From Treponema sp. (GTDB lineage Bacteria; Spirochaetota; Spirochaetia; Treponematales; Breznakiellaceae): 14,167 bases of DNA. The notes under the pieces are model-generated. The model did no database searches, was not told the origin of the DNA, and saw only the letters and a program-made list of their open reading frames with translations. Below are positions 6,219 through 14,167 of the stretch, piece by piece (the stretch's first letter is position 1; every line of letters starts with the position of its first letter). The stretch is from positions 1-14,167 of the forward strand of contig JAITEW010000182.1 in the NCBI GenBank assembly GCA_031281855.1, in the 5' to 3' direction. The translations under genes and the position numbers were made by a program.

Positions 6219-6279
6219 TTCGCTGCGAAGGGGTTGGCTGGTTACAAAGAGATCGAAGCTTCCGGGTTAGGTTAAAAAA

Positions 6280-7011
6280 ATGAGTGATGGTATAAATACC
6301 AAAACGGTTTCTGTACCGCTGCATGTAGGCGTTATCATGGACGGAAACGGCCGCTGGGCCCAGCGCCGGGGGCAGATCCGCACCCAGGGCCACCTTGAAG
6401 GGCTCAAAGCCGCCAAACGGGTGGTCAAGGCCGCAAGCGATCTGGGAATTTCCTACCTTACGCTCTATACTTTTTCCACAGAGAACTGGAAGCGCGCTGC
6501 CGATGAAGTGGGTTTTATCATGGGCCTGGTAAAGCAGTACCTCCGGGGGGAGCTGGCTTTTTACCGGGAAAACCATATACGGATACGCCATGCGGGAAAT
6601 AAAGAAGGGCTGCCGGAGGATATCCGCGGCGAACTGGAAGCCGCATGCAGGGACACAGCGGCGTTTAACGGCCTTCAGGTTATTCTGGCCTTGAACTACG
6701 GCGGCAGGGACGAGATTGCGCGGGCTTTCAAACGCATGATCCGCGAAGAGCCGGGGATCGGTACAACGGAAGATGTTACACCGGAACTGATAGGATTATA
6801 CCTGGACAATCCCGATATACCGGACCCGGATCTGATAATCCGTACTGCCGGGGAATTCAGGACCAGCAATTTTCTGCTTTGGGAAGGGGCCTATGCGGAG
6901 TATTATATATCAGATAAGCTCTGGCCCGACTGGGGGGCTGAAGATCTGCTGCAGGCAGTTGATACTTATACAGGCAGAAACCGCCGGTTCGGCGGCATCG
7001 CGGAATCTTAA
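6280..7011 (+). CDS. uppS: Undecaprenyl (cis-polyprenyl) diphosphate synthase
   Basis: UppS condenses isopentenyl diphosphate onto farnesyl diphosphate with cis geometry to make the C55 carrier lipid for peptidoglycan and other envelope polymers. It is a peripheral cytoplasmic enzyme. Visible motifs are VIMDGNGRWA (18-27, catalytic Asp21), FSTENW (65-70), NYGGRDEI (139-146) and LIIRTAGEFRTSNFLLWEGA (185-204), followed by AYAEYYISDKLWPDW (204-218). Typical family members read RTGGE or RTSGE where this one has RTAGE. The length of 243 aa is normal. The Shine-Dalgarno sequence is weak (ttagg about 13 nt upstream). It begins the lipid section of the operon, and its product depends on precursors from the pathway of dxr three genes along. 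Confidence 0.97.
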   Translation: MSDGINTKTVSVPLHVGVIMDGNGRWAQRRGQIRTQGHLEGLKAAKRVVKAASDLGISYLTLYTFSTENWKRAADEVGFIMGLVKQYLRGELAFYRENHIRIRHAGNKEGLPEDIRGELEAACRDTAAFNGLQVILALNYGGRDEIARAFKRMIREEPGIGTTEDVTPELIGLYLDNPDIPDPDLIIRTAGEFRTSNFLLWEGAYAEYYISDKLWPDWGAEDLLQAVDTYTGRNRRFGGIAES

Positions 7012-7023
7012 GAGGAGGGAATC

Positions 7024-7884
7024 ATGAAGAAGGTATTTCAGCGGCTTCTCGTCTTTTTCATCAGTATGCCCCTTCTTATCATTATACTTATCTGCCTTCC
7101 CTGGCTGAACCACCTTGCCTTCAGCATCGTGGTTCTAACGGTTTCGGTTTTAGGAGCCCTGGAAGTGCAAAACATCCTCAAGCAGAAAGGCCTCCTGATT
7201 CCGGCGCCTGAAGCGGCGGTTGTCGGGAGCCTTGGTCCGGTGTTTGCCATACTGCAGGTGAACCTTGGCCTTAACGGGGATTTGGCGGTACTGCTCTTTT
7301 GCCTTGGAGCCGCATGGGTTCTGTTTTCCCGGGTTTTCTCCCGTCATGATAAACTGGACGGGTACATCAACTACAGCGCCGCGGGATTGACTGTTCTTAT
7401 TTACCCCGGGTTCCTTATGGGATGGATAATCAGGATGGGCCTTTTCCCCAATGCAGGGATTACCATTCTTGTTTACCTCCTCATTTCGTTCCTGAATGAC
7501 GCCGCCGCGTGGGCTGCAGGGATGCTCTTTGGGAAAAATAACCGCGGCATAGTAGACGCAAGCCCGAACAAGAGCGTTGCGGGTTTCATCGGAGGCACGG
7601 CGGTTTCAATTATCATCGGGATTGGGGCGTGCTATGTATTCCCCGGTGTTTTCGGTTCCTCCGTTATTCCGGCGCCTCTTGCAGGGGCGTTTCTGGGCCT
7701 TGCGTGCGGAATAGCGGCGACACTTGGGGACCTGGGGGAATCGGCTATCAAACGGAGCGCGAAGGTAAAAGATTCAGGGCAGCTCATCCCGGGAAGAGGG
7801 GGCATGCTGGACTCCATTGATTCCCTCGCCCTCGCGGCGCCGGTGTATTATCTTGTTTTCAGCCTTCTTTTTATCCGGTCCTAG
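7024..7884 (+). CDS. cdsA: Phosphatidate cytidylyltransferase (CDP-diacylglycerol synthase)
   Basis: CdsA converts phosphatidic acid and CTP to CDP-diacylglycerol, the branch point for phospholipid synthesis, in the inner membrane. The 286-aa protein is a multi-pass membrane protein with hydrophobic stretches starting near residues 8, 30 and 62 and continuing through the middle and C-terminus. The C-terminal signature is present as GESAIKRSAKVKDSGQLIPG (about 238-257) followed by RGGMLDSIDS. In the commonest form of the signature this reads HGGxxDRxD, so His is Arg and Arg is Ser here. The rest, including SxxKRxxxxKDxG, is intact. A strong gaggaggga ribosome-binding site sits just upstream of the ATG, and uppS ends 12 nt before. 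Confidence 0.95.
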   Translation: MKKVFQRLLVFFISMPLLIIILICLPWLNHLAFSIVVLTVSVLGALEVQNILKQKGLLIPAPEAAVVGSLGPVFAILQVNLGLNGDLAVLLFCLGAAWVLFSRVFSRHDKLDGYINYSAAGLTVLIYPGFLMGWIIRMGLFPNAGITILVYLLISFLNDAAAWAAGMLFGKNNRGIVDASPNKSVAGFIGGTAVSIIIGIGACYVFPGVFGSSVIPAPLAGAFLGLACGIAATLGDLGESAIKRSAKVKDSGQLIPGRGGMLDSIDSLALAAPVYYLVFSLLFIRS

Positions 7885-7912
7885 CCAGAGAAAAACAGAG
7901 GAAAAGGGGCAG

Positions 7913-9064
7913 ATGAAAAAAAAAGTAGCGGTTCTGGGGGCCACAGGTTCTATCGGCAAAAATACCCTGGACGTTATCCGGCAGGGGAAAGATGATTTTG
8001 AGCCGGTTCTTTTTACCGCCGGATCCTCCTCTGACGCCCTTTTGGAATTGAAGAAAGAATTTCCCCATGCGCTTTTAGCCCTTACCGGCGAAGGCCCGCA
8101 GATTCCCGGCGTCAGGTACCGGGGCAAACAGGGGCTTCTGGACGCAGTATCATCCTGCGGCATGGACATAGCGGTCAACGGCATCGCGGGAGCCGCGGGT
8201 CTTGAGCCTTCCCTGGCATGCCTGGAAGCAGGGGCGGATCTCTGCCTTGCAAACAAAGAAACCATCGTCATGGCCGGCCCTTTGGCGTTCAAAACCGCAA
8301 ATGAGCACAATGCCCGGATTATCCCGGTGGATTCCGAACATTCGGCGATCTTTAAGCTCATCGAGGCTTACGGCAGGGAGAACGTGGACGAAATCATCCT
8401 TACCGCTTCAGGAGGGCCTTTCCGGTCCCTGCCCAGGGAACGCCTTGAAGCGGTAAGCCCCGGTGAAGCTATGGCCCATCCTACCTGGAATATGGGGCCC
8501 AAAATAAGCGTCGATTCGGCGACGCTTGCGAACAAGGGCCTGGAAGTGATCGAGGCGGTCCGGCTTTTCGGCCTGGACCCAGGGAAAATACGGGTAGTTA
8601 TCCATCCCCAAAGCGTCGTCCATTCCCTGGCGCGGCTTTGTGACGGAGCGGTTTACGCGCAGCTTTCCAAACCGGACATGAGGCTCCCTATCCACGACGC
8701 CCTCTACTGGCCCCTGACCCCCCCGTCTCCTTTCGGCGCCCTTGACTTTGATAACCTCGTCCTGAATTTCGAAAAGCCCGATACGGAGAAATTTCCCATG
8801 CTTGCCCTGGCTTACAGGGCCTGTTCTTCAGGACCCCTTTACCCGGCGGTGTATAACGCAGCCAATGAAGCCGCTGTGGAGGCGTTTTTTGAGAAGGAAA
8901 TTTCGTTTCTTGAAATACCCCGTATAGTTGAGTATGTTTTAAGGGAACATTGGGAAACTCCCGGGACCTCTTTTCCGGATCTTCAGACGATCCTGGAAAC
9001 GGATAAAAAAGCCCGGGAACTGGCGCGCCGCTATATCAGGAGTGAGAATGCTGTTACTGGTTAA
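7913..9064 (+). CDS. dxr: 1-deoxy-D-xylulose 5-phosphate reductoisomerase
   Basis: Dxr makes 2-C-methyl-D-erythritol 4-phosphate with NADPH, the committed step of the MEP isoprenoid pathway. Motifs: NADPH-binding GATGSIG (9-15), LANKET (112-117), metal ligands in DSEH (140-143), TASGGPF (164-170), AHPTWNMGPKISVDSATLANKG (188-209) with Glu211 as third metal ligand, and VIHPQSVVHS (229-238). I choose ATG 7913 (384 aa). An upstream in-frame ATG at 7817 would overlap cdsA by 68 bases and add 32 residues unlike the family, while 7913 follows a purine-rich gagg/ggggc region and begins MKKKVAVLGATG. The 3' end overlaps rseP by 17 nt. With uppS in the same operon it supplies the carrier-lipid route. 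Confidence 0.97.
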   Translation: MKKKVAVLGATGSIGKNTLDVIRQGKDDFEPVLFTAGSSSDALLELKKEFPHALLALTGEGPQIPGVRYRGKQGLLDAVSSCGMDIAVNGIAGAAGLEPSLACLEAGADLCLANKETIVMAGPLAFKTANEHNARIIPVDSEHSAIFKLIEAYGRENVDEIILTASGGPFRSLPRERLEAVSPGEAMAHPTWNMGPKISVDSATLANKGLEVIEAVRLFGLDPGKIRVVIHPQSVVHSLARLCDGAVYAQLSKPDMRLPIHDALYWPLTPPSPFGALDFDNLVLNFEKPDTEKFPMLALAYRACSSGPLYPAVYNAANEAAVEAFFEKEISFLEIPRIVEYVLREHWETPGTSFPDLQTILETDKKARELARRYIRSENAVTG

Positions 9065-10409
9065 GATACTGCTCGGCCTTGCGGGTCTGGGGGTGGTGGT
9101 TTTTGTACACGAGCTTGGACATTTCATCGCCGCCCGGTTAATGGGTATTGATGTTGAGGCCTTTTCCATTGGCTGGGGCAAGCCGCTTATAAAGAAAAAA
9201 ATCGGAGATGTAGAATACCGGCTTGGCATGTTTCCCCTCGGAGGCTACTGCAAAATGAAGGGGGAAAACGAATTCCAGGAAGCATGGGAAAACCGGCAAA
9301 ACGCGGCGCCCCGGACGCCGGGCACCTTTTTAGGGACAAGCCCGCTGAAACGCATCGTAGTATCTTTTATGGGCCCTTTTTTCAACCTCGTCTTCGCGGT
9401 CCTGACGTTTTCCGTAATCTGGGGAATCGGCTTTGAAGTTAACACCCTGGAAAACCGCATCGTCCTTCTTTCGGATATCAGCCCCGGAAGCATCAATCCC
9501 GCCGACGAGGCAGGCATGAAAACCGGGGACCGCATTCTGGAAATACACGGCAGAAAAACAGAAAACTACCACGACATCCAGGCCGGCATCGCGGTAAGCC
9601 CTGACGAGAATCTTCCGATCAAGATTGAGAGAGACGGGCAGATCCTGAACCTGACCATACGGCCCAGCCTGGAAAAGAGCACCGGCGCCGGAAGAATCGG
9701 CGTCTATAACTGGACCAGCCCTATTGTCGCCAAAGCGGCCGAAGGAAGCCCGGCTGAAGCCGCCGGGCTCAAAAGCGGCGATAAAATTCTCAGGATAAAC
9801 GGCGAAGAGTTCCGGTACACTGTCGCACTTATCCCTATTCTGGAAAAACAGCCGCAGGCCCTCAAACTGGATATCGAACGCAGCGGCAGGATCATAGAAA
9901 CAGAACTTGTCCTTTCATATACCGAAAACGGCCCTGAAGATCCCGGGATTGCCTGGGAAACCATCAGCTACCGCACTCCGCGCCTCAATCCCTTCGCGGC
10001 TCTCGCAAAAGGCATGTCCGAAACCTGGAGAACCTTTACGGTATCCCTGCGCAGCCTCGCGCTCCTCTTCAAAGGCATCGATCTTACCCAGGCGGTTTCG
10101 GGCCCGGTACGCATAACCTACATGGTAGGGGACGTGGCCGCAGAAGGTTTCGGCCAGAGCTTCGGAGCCGGGATAAGTTCTATGGCGAATTTCCTCGCGC
10201 TCATTTCCATAGCCCTGTGCATCATGAACCTCCTTCCTTTACCCATCCTCGACGGGGGCATGATCCTGCTTTTTGCGGTCGAGGCGATTCGGCGCAAGCC
10301 CCTGCACCCCAGGGCCGTTTATGTTTTTCAGACTATAGGCGTAGCGCTCATTTTCGGGCTTATGATCTTCGCGGTCGTTGGAGATATTCTTTTCTTGTCC
10401 CGGCGATAG
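9048..10409 (+). CDS. rseP: RseP-type site-2 intramembrane zinc metalloprotease
   Basis: Site-2 proteases cut transmembrane substrates such as anti-sigma factors or signal-peptide remnants inside the membrane. The zinc motif HELGH (21-25) lies in the first transmembrane segment, and the third ligand region is NLLPLPILDGG (394-404, Asp402). Two PDZ domains lie at about 133-208 and 216-292, and the SGPVRI block is at 351-356. A C-terminal transmembrane segment ends near residue 450. The length of 453 aa matches E. coli RseP. I choose ATG 9048, since aggag at 9038-9042 is well placed for it; an in-frame GTG lies 6 nt earlier. The gene overlaps dxr by 17 nt, so the two are coupled. The substrate is unknown; no anti-sigma factor is encoded in this window. 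Confidence 0.96.
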   Translation: MLLLVKILLGLAGLGVVVFVHELGHFIAARLMGIDVEAFSIGWGKPLIKKKIGDVEYRLGMFPLGGYCKMKGENEFQEAWENRQNAAPRTPGTFLGTSPLKRIVVSFMGPFFNLVFAVLTFSVIWGIGFEVNTLENRIVLLSDISPGSINPADEAGMKTGDRILEIHGRKTENYHDIQAGIAVSPDENLPIKIERDGQILNLTIRPSLEKSTGAGRIGVYNWTSPIVAKAAEGSPAEAAGLKSGDKILRINGEEFRYTVALIPILEKQPQALKLDIERSGRIIETELVLSYTENGPEDPGIAWETISYRTPRLNPFAALAKGMSETWRTFTVSLRSLALLFKGIDLTQAVSGPVRITYMVGDVAAEGFGQSFGAGISSMANFLALISIALCIMNLLPLPILDGGMILLFAVEAIRRKPLHPRAVYVFQTIGVALIFGLMIFAVVGDILFLSRR

Positions 10410-10418
10410 GAGATATTG

Positions 10419-11081
10419 ATGATACAAAAAATTCCCTGTTTTTGCGACAATAATTTTTCCGTCGAAGTTCCTGATGAAATTGATATCGACGCAAGACCGG
10501 ATTATCTGGAAGAGATAATCAACGGGACCTTTTTGAATTTTACCTGCCCCAGGTGCGGTAAAAAGCACAAGCCGGAATTCAATATCACCGTTTTATGGCC
10601 CGGCAAAAAAATCAGGATTGAAGTCTTTACCGAACTCGACAGAGGGGAATTTTACAGGCGGAAAAAGGAAGCTCCTGACAAAAACCCTCTGAAAAAGGAA
10701 ACCGTTATCGGATATCCTGAACTTGCGGACAGGCTCATGGTTTTACGGGACAGCCTTGAGCCCGCAGCGGTGGAGGCCATTAAATACTACCTCCAGCTTA
10801 AAGCCGAAGAAACCTATCCTGAAGATGAAATAGAAACCTGGTACGCCGGTTCTTCGGACTCAAGCCTCGAATTCCACATCCACGGAATTTCAAGGAGCCG
10901 GAACACCGGAGAAGGCGCAAAAAAAGAAGAAGAAGTCGCGGTGATGAAAATTTCCAGGGATCTTTATCAAAAGACCCTTGATGATTATATAAAACATCCG
11001 AAGAATGAAATTTTTACCGCCCTGAGGGTGAGATCCTATCTTTCAGTTAAAAACATGATGCGTCCTGAGGAATTAAAATGA
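10419..11081 (+). CDS. CpXC-domain protein
   Basis: The N-terminus carries the paired-cysteine pattern of the CpXC domain (Pfam family of unknown function): C7-F-C9 and C43-P-R-C46, set in a small beta-rich zinc-ribbon-like fold (PCFCDNNFSVEVP and FTCPRCGKKH). The rest, about 60-220, is charged and has no recognised domain; there is no signal peptide or membrane segment, so it is probably cytoplasmic. ATG 10419 is preferred to the TTG three bases before it because aggag (10408-10412) is spaced correctly. It starts 9 nt after rseP and its stop overlaps the next gene (ATGA), so it is translated with the beta-propeller protein. Metal binding is inferred from the cysteines; the function is unknown. 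Confidence 0.85.
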   Translation: MIQKIPCFCDNNFSVEVPDEIDIDARPDYLEEIINGTFLNFTCPRCGKKHKPEFNITVLWPGKKIRIEVFTELDRGEFYRRKKEAPDKNPLKKETVIGYPELADRLMVLRDSLEPAAVEAIKYYLQLKAEETYPEDEIETWYAGSSDSSLEFHIHGISRSRNTGEGAKKEEEVAVMKISRDLYQKTLDDYIKHPKNEIFTALRVRSYLSVKNMMRPEELK

Positions 11082-13105
11082 AAAGCCCAAGGCTTTATTG
11101 TCTCTTTTTCGTTGTTGCTGCCGCCTGTACCGGAATCCCTGCTGCGGAGGCCCAGACCAGGGCTTCGCAATCCCAGCGCGCCGATATGCCCGGCGGGCAC
11201 CGGGGAACGGTCAACGCCGTTATCTGCGACAGCCAGGGGCGCATACTCAGCGCCGGGGCGGACGGGTTTCTGAATATCTGGGACAGCGGCGAAAACGCCG
11301 CTGTCAAAAGGTTCCAGTTGAGTCCTTTCAGCATCGTTTCCATGATACTAAGGCCCGGGAAATCCCAGGTTGCTGTTATCGAAAGCGACGGCATGGCGCT
11401 GTACCGCATTTCAGCGTGGGACTACGAAAGCATGCGGAACCTCTTTACCCTGAGCTTCAGGGACCCTGTGGCGTATATCAATTATTCCGGAGCCGGCAAT
11501 TTTCTCTTAGCCGCAAGAAGCGGCCATACCGGCGTCGCCTTTATCCATCCCGAAACCGGGGAAGCCCTGGAATCCCCGGACAGCCTGACCGGACAGGTTT
11601 CCTTTGCCGCTACAGGCCGTTTGGAACGGACAATGATCTGTTATCTTTCTTCAGGGATTCTTTCCTATTGGGACCTTGAATTAAAAGAAGAAATCAGGCG
11701 CTTTGAGGTCCCGTCAAATATTGTTTCTCCGGCGCTGCTGGGAAACAACCGCTTTTTCATTGGTTTTGACTCCCAGGGCTTGGTGGTTCTTGACGCCGTT
11801 TCCGGAGCGGTAATCCTGCGGGAAAGGGGCATAACCGGGAGGATCATAACCGGAAACAGCGAATCAAGCGAATTTGTCTGCATCAGTTCCCTGTCCGGAG
11901 CTCCCGGTTCGCTCCCGCAGCCGGGTCCGGTTGTGCTGTACCATCTTGCTATAACTAATTCAGGAAGGCTTGAAACCCGGAACCGCCGCCAGGCTCCGTC
12001 CAGCCTGCCCCAGCTCAGCGCCGGAGCAATAGCGTCCCCGAGTTCCGCGGCTCTGGGGACCGCCGACGGAAGGGTCCTTATTTTCAACCAGAACGGAAGC
12101 TTCAGGATCATGGATGTACTGAACCAGGAACAAATTACCGAAGCCGCGGCGTCATCCAAAGCCCTGGCCTTTCTTACAGGGGATTCGAAAATCGGTTTCC
12201 TTCCTCTGGACTATACCCTTATCGATTCGCGAAACGTCCTATACTTGAATGACGCCGGACCCTATACTTCCATTGCTTCGGACCCCGGGGAAGACTCGCC
12301 TTTTCTTCTCTGGCAGTCCGGCAACACCCGGGCCTTCCCGCTTGTAAAAACCCTGCAGGCTTCTCCCGAAAGCGGCGCTGTAACCGACGAGTTTATCGAC
12401 AAGATCACCCTGCGCTTCCCGCTCAGGGCGGTTTCCATGCTGGGGGACCGCTGCCTCTTTCTTGACGCTGTAGGAAACCTTTCGGTACTGGACCGTAAAA
12501 CCGGCGGGCTGATTTTTACCTATTCTGCGCCTGGTTCCCAGGACGCGGTTTTTATCAATGAAGATACCGTCATACTCGGACGGAGCGCCGGGGCCGGGAA
12601 CAGCCCCTTTTTAACGGTCAATATCGTTACAGGGGAAACTGTCCCTCTGACTATACCCGCCGCGGTAGGATCGAAAATCTACCGCGGCGCTTCAGGCGCT
12701 ACTTACGGCGGCATTATAAGCCGCGACGGGAACAGCTTCGGTTCGTCCCTTGTGGTTATTAACACATCAAACCCTTCCCAGTCCCGGACCCTTGCCGGTC
12801 ACCCAGGTGAAGACACCCAGTTTGCCATAGCAGAAACATCAGGTTTCCTTGCGTCTTCCCTGGGCGGAAGCGGCGCCGTGCTGTACCGCGTTTCAGACTT
12901 CCAGGAGGCCCGGTCCCTGGAGCGCAGCCCCGGCCTTCCTGAGCGCATACTCTCAGGACCCTGGTTCATCCAGTTGGACACTGAAGGCAATATCAGTTGG
13001 CATGATCCCCGTTCAGGAAGGCTTTTGGCCCTTTTCAAGCTTTACAAGGACGAATGGGTATTGGAACGCGGCGGCAGAACAATCAGAGGAAGGGTGAGAG
13101 GGTGA
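11078..13105 (+). CDS. Exported or lipoprotein-like WD40/beta-propeller protein
   Basis: This 675-aa protein begins with a positively charged, hydrophobic leader. The leader contains a lipobox-like AAAC (14-17), which would make Cys17 a lipidation site, and also an AEA site (23-25) that signal peptidase I could use, so the anchoring is undecided. The first clear WD-type blade is GGHRGTVNAVICDSQGRILS to IWD at about residues 39-70. Further blades show the same pattern of small strands with DG and LxLxD turns (for example ILSYWDLELKEE near 196 and ISWHDPRSGRLL near 645). It probably forms one or two propellers that scaffold periplasmic partners. The C-terminal EWVLE segment is followed by a short Arg/Gly-rich end. 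It is the last gene of the operon, starting inside the stop of the CpXC gene. No enzymatic motif is visible. Confidence 0.8.
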   Translation: MKSPRLYCLFFVVAAACTGIPAAEAQTRASQSQRADMPGGHRGTVNAVICDSQGRILSAGADGFLNIWDSGENAAVKRFQLSPFSIVSMILRPGKSQVAVIESDGMALYRISAWDYESMRNLFTLSFRDPVAYINYSGAGNFLLAARSGHTGVAFIHPETGEALESPDSLTGQVSFAATGRLERTMICYLSSGILSYWDLELKEEIRRFEVPSNIVSPALLGNNRFFIGFDSQGLVVLDAVSGAVILRERGITGRIITGNSESSEFVCISSLSGAPGSLPQPGPVVLYHLAITNSGRLETRNRRQAPSSLPQLSAGAIASPSSAALGTADGRVLIFNQNGSFRIMDVLNQEQITEAAASSKALAFLTGDSKIGFLPLDYTLIDSRNVLYLNDAGPYTSIASDPGEDSPFLLWQSGNTRAFPLVKTLQASPESGAVTDEFIDKITLRFPLRAVSMLGDRCLFLDAVGNLSVLDRKTGGLIFTYSAPGSQDAVFINEDTVILGRSAGAGNSPFLTVNIVTGETVPLTIPAAVGSKIYRGASGATYGGIISRDGNSFGSSLVVINTSNPSQSRTLAGHPGEDTQFAIAETSGFLASSLGGSGAVLYRVSDFQEARSLERSPGLPERILSGPWFIQLDTEGNISWHDPRSGRLLALFKLYKDEWVLERGGRTIRGRVRG

Positions 13106-13150
13106 GAAAGAGCATTCAGAGGCCGGGCAGAAGCTTAAATAACCTAAGAA

Positions 13151-13175
13151 CTGCGTTGAATCAAGTTTAGCGCAG
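13151..13175. terminator. Short hairpin between convergent genes
   Basis: ctgcg (13151-13155) and cgcag (13171-13175) pair around a 15-base loop that contains ttgaatcaa and the tcaagtttagc sequence shared with the 145-227 repeat. It lies between the end of the propeller gene and the end of the HEAT-repeat gene, so it may terminate both. The stem is only 5 bp and T-runs are weak (ttctt on the minus-strand side), so confidence is low. Confidence 0.3.
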
Positions 13176-13205
13176 AAACAACTTATCCCCCCTTCCTACC
13201 ACCTC

Positions 13206-14118
13206 TTACTGCGCCGCCGTTGCCTCTTCCGCGTCCAGCCCCAGCTTGTCCAGGGTGCTCCTGGCTTTGCGGGCCAGGCTGGCGCCGTTTTTCTTTTCGT
13301 CCAGGAGTTGGCGCACATCCTCAGCAAGGCCGCGGAACTCGTTGTTTACCGTCATGTCCAGGGCATAGGATTTTTCTATCACCGTACCTGATGCGAAAAA
13401 CCGTTTTGCGAGGTCCTCAAGGGAAGGCGAAAGGCTGGGGCCCAGAATTCTGAGAAAACCGTTATAAAGAGGGGTCTGCTTGCGGTTTTTGGCGTCTTCA
13501 AGTTCGGCGATGACTTTGGAAGCCCAGCCCGGCGCGTCGTTCAGAAGGAGCATTTCGCCTGCGAGAATGCGCACACGGTCTGAGTTTTTGTGTTCCGAAA
13601 AAAGGGAATCCAGGATGGCCATGGCATCGCTGCTGCCTATGGCGCCAAGGGCCTTGATAGCCTCGTCTTTGGCTGCAGGGACATCGTCGTTTTCTGCCCT
13701 GAACCGGAGATACGGCACCGCGGCCTCAAGCTTGCGCTTCCCTGCCGCGGCGGCAGCGCCGATGCGGGTGCGGTAGTAGGAATCCCTAAAACCGTCGAGG
13801 ATGGCTTTATCCGCCGCGTCTCCGGAAAAGGGGCCCAGGGCGGCAATGGCGGAAGCGCGCACGTTGGGGTCAGAGGCCGAGACGGCTTCTATGACAGCGT
13901 CCAGCCCCGCGGGGTCGCCTATTTTCGCCATCGCGTCCAGGGCTGCCATGCGGAGAACCATGCGGGCCTCGCTGTTCCTGATAAGATCCGAAAGGAACGG
14001 GACCGCCCCGGCGGAGCCGGCTTCGCCTAAGGCCACGATTATCTCCCGCTGATCCTCGTTGTTGGGGTTCCCTTCATCGTAATATCTCAGGAGGTACTGG
14101 GCTGGCCCCTGGCCCCCG
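13206..14118 (-). CDS. HEAT-repeat protein, N-terminus beyond the window
   Basis: The minus-strand frame is coding from a TAA at 13206-13208 to about 14110, about 300 residues. It is made of repeated pairs of amphipathic helices typical of HEAT repeats, for example ALGEAGSAGAVPFLSDLI, ALDAMAKIGDPAGLDAVIEAV and AIKALGAIGSSDAMAILDSL, spaced about 30-40 residues apart. HEAT proteins are usually scaffolds for protein binding; the partner is unknown. The C-terminus ends in a small acidic tail (EEATAAQ). The reading frame continues into a poly-C tract to an ATG at 14162, but the Gly-rich stretch translated from it is very likely artefactual, so the true N-terminus and any signal peptide are missing. 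It is convergent with the propeller gene. Confidence 0.85.
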
Positions 14119-14167
14119 ACCACCCCCCCCCCCCCCCCCACACCCCCCCCCCCCCGCCCCAAAGGGG
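14119..14167. other. Poly-C low-complexity end, probable artefact
   Basis: The final 49 bases are nearly all C, broken by a few A and one G, and then end in aaagggg. The coding frame of the HEAT-repeat gene becomes a meaningless Gly-rich stretch on entering it. A long poly-G on the minus strand is the usual no-signal call of two-colour sequencing, which fits an artefact at a contig end. A real homopolymer tract cannot be excluded from sequence alone. Confidence 0.75.

Noticed and set aside
7817..7912. An N-terminal extension of Dxr starting at ATG 7817
   Set aside because: It overlaps the end of cdsA by 68 bases, adds 32 residues unlike Dxr, and the ATG at 7913 begins the conserved NADPH-binding sequence.
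14119..14162. A genuine Gly-rich N-terminus for the HEAT-repeat protein
   Set aside because: It comes from a near-homopolymer at the contig end and has no resemblance to a signal peptide or HEAT helix.

Overview
This window looks like a chromosomal segment from a spirochaete of the Treponema group. The base composition appears by eye to be in the mid-50s % GC. A termite-gut-type treponeme lineage is possible, but that is an inference. The main evidence is gene order. rpsB-tsf-frr-uppS-cdsA-dxr-rseP is the order I recall from Treponema pallidum, and the S2 protein has a treponeme-like start (MAVVTMKSLLE) and a long acidic tail. Both ends are cut. The right end runs into a poly-C tract that is probably a sequencing or assembly artefact.

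Layout. Positions 1-141 hold the last 46 codons of an unidentified plus-strand gene. Positions 142-503 have no gene but hold two structured repeats. One is an 83-bp element bounded by a perfect 13-bp inverted repeat (145-227). The other is a 230-bp element (271-500) bounded by about 25-bp inverted repeats that differ by one inserted base, with several perfect hairpins inside. Next, on the minus strand, lies a DinG/XPD-type iron-sulfur helicase (504-2996) fused to an N-terminal JAMM metalloprotease-like domain. It sits 13 nt downstream of a tRNA-Arg(CCG) gene (3010-3083). An intergenic region of about 115 bp carries divergent promoters. One drives the tRNA and has a palindrome in its spacer. 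The other drives a Maf nucleotide pyrophosphatase gene, apparently as a near-leaderless mRNA.

From 3868 to 13105 nine tightly packed plus-strand genes form a probable operon: rpsB, tsf and frr (translation), uppS, cdsA and dxr (undecaprenyl carrier, CDP-diacylglycerol, isoprenoid precursors), rseP (site-2 intramembrane protease), a CpXC-domain protein, and an exported or lipoprotein-like beta-propeller protein. Gaps range from a 17-nt overlap to 61 nt. The operon therefore links translation capacity to envelope lipid synthesis and envelope proteolysis. The last two genes, joined by ATGA, are the least understood part.

A convergent minus-strand gene for a HEAT-repeat protein (13206 to beyond the right end) closes the window. 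I found no CRISPR array, transposase, integrase, toxin-antitoxin pair or obvious defence system. The most unusual items are the JAMM-helicase fusion, the intergenic inverted-repeat elements and the tRNA/helicase linkage.
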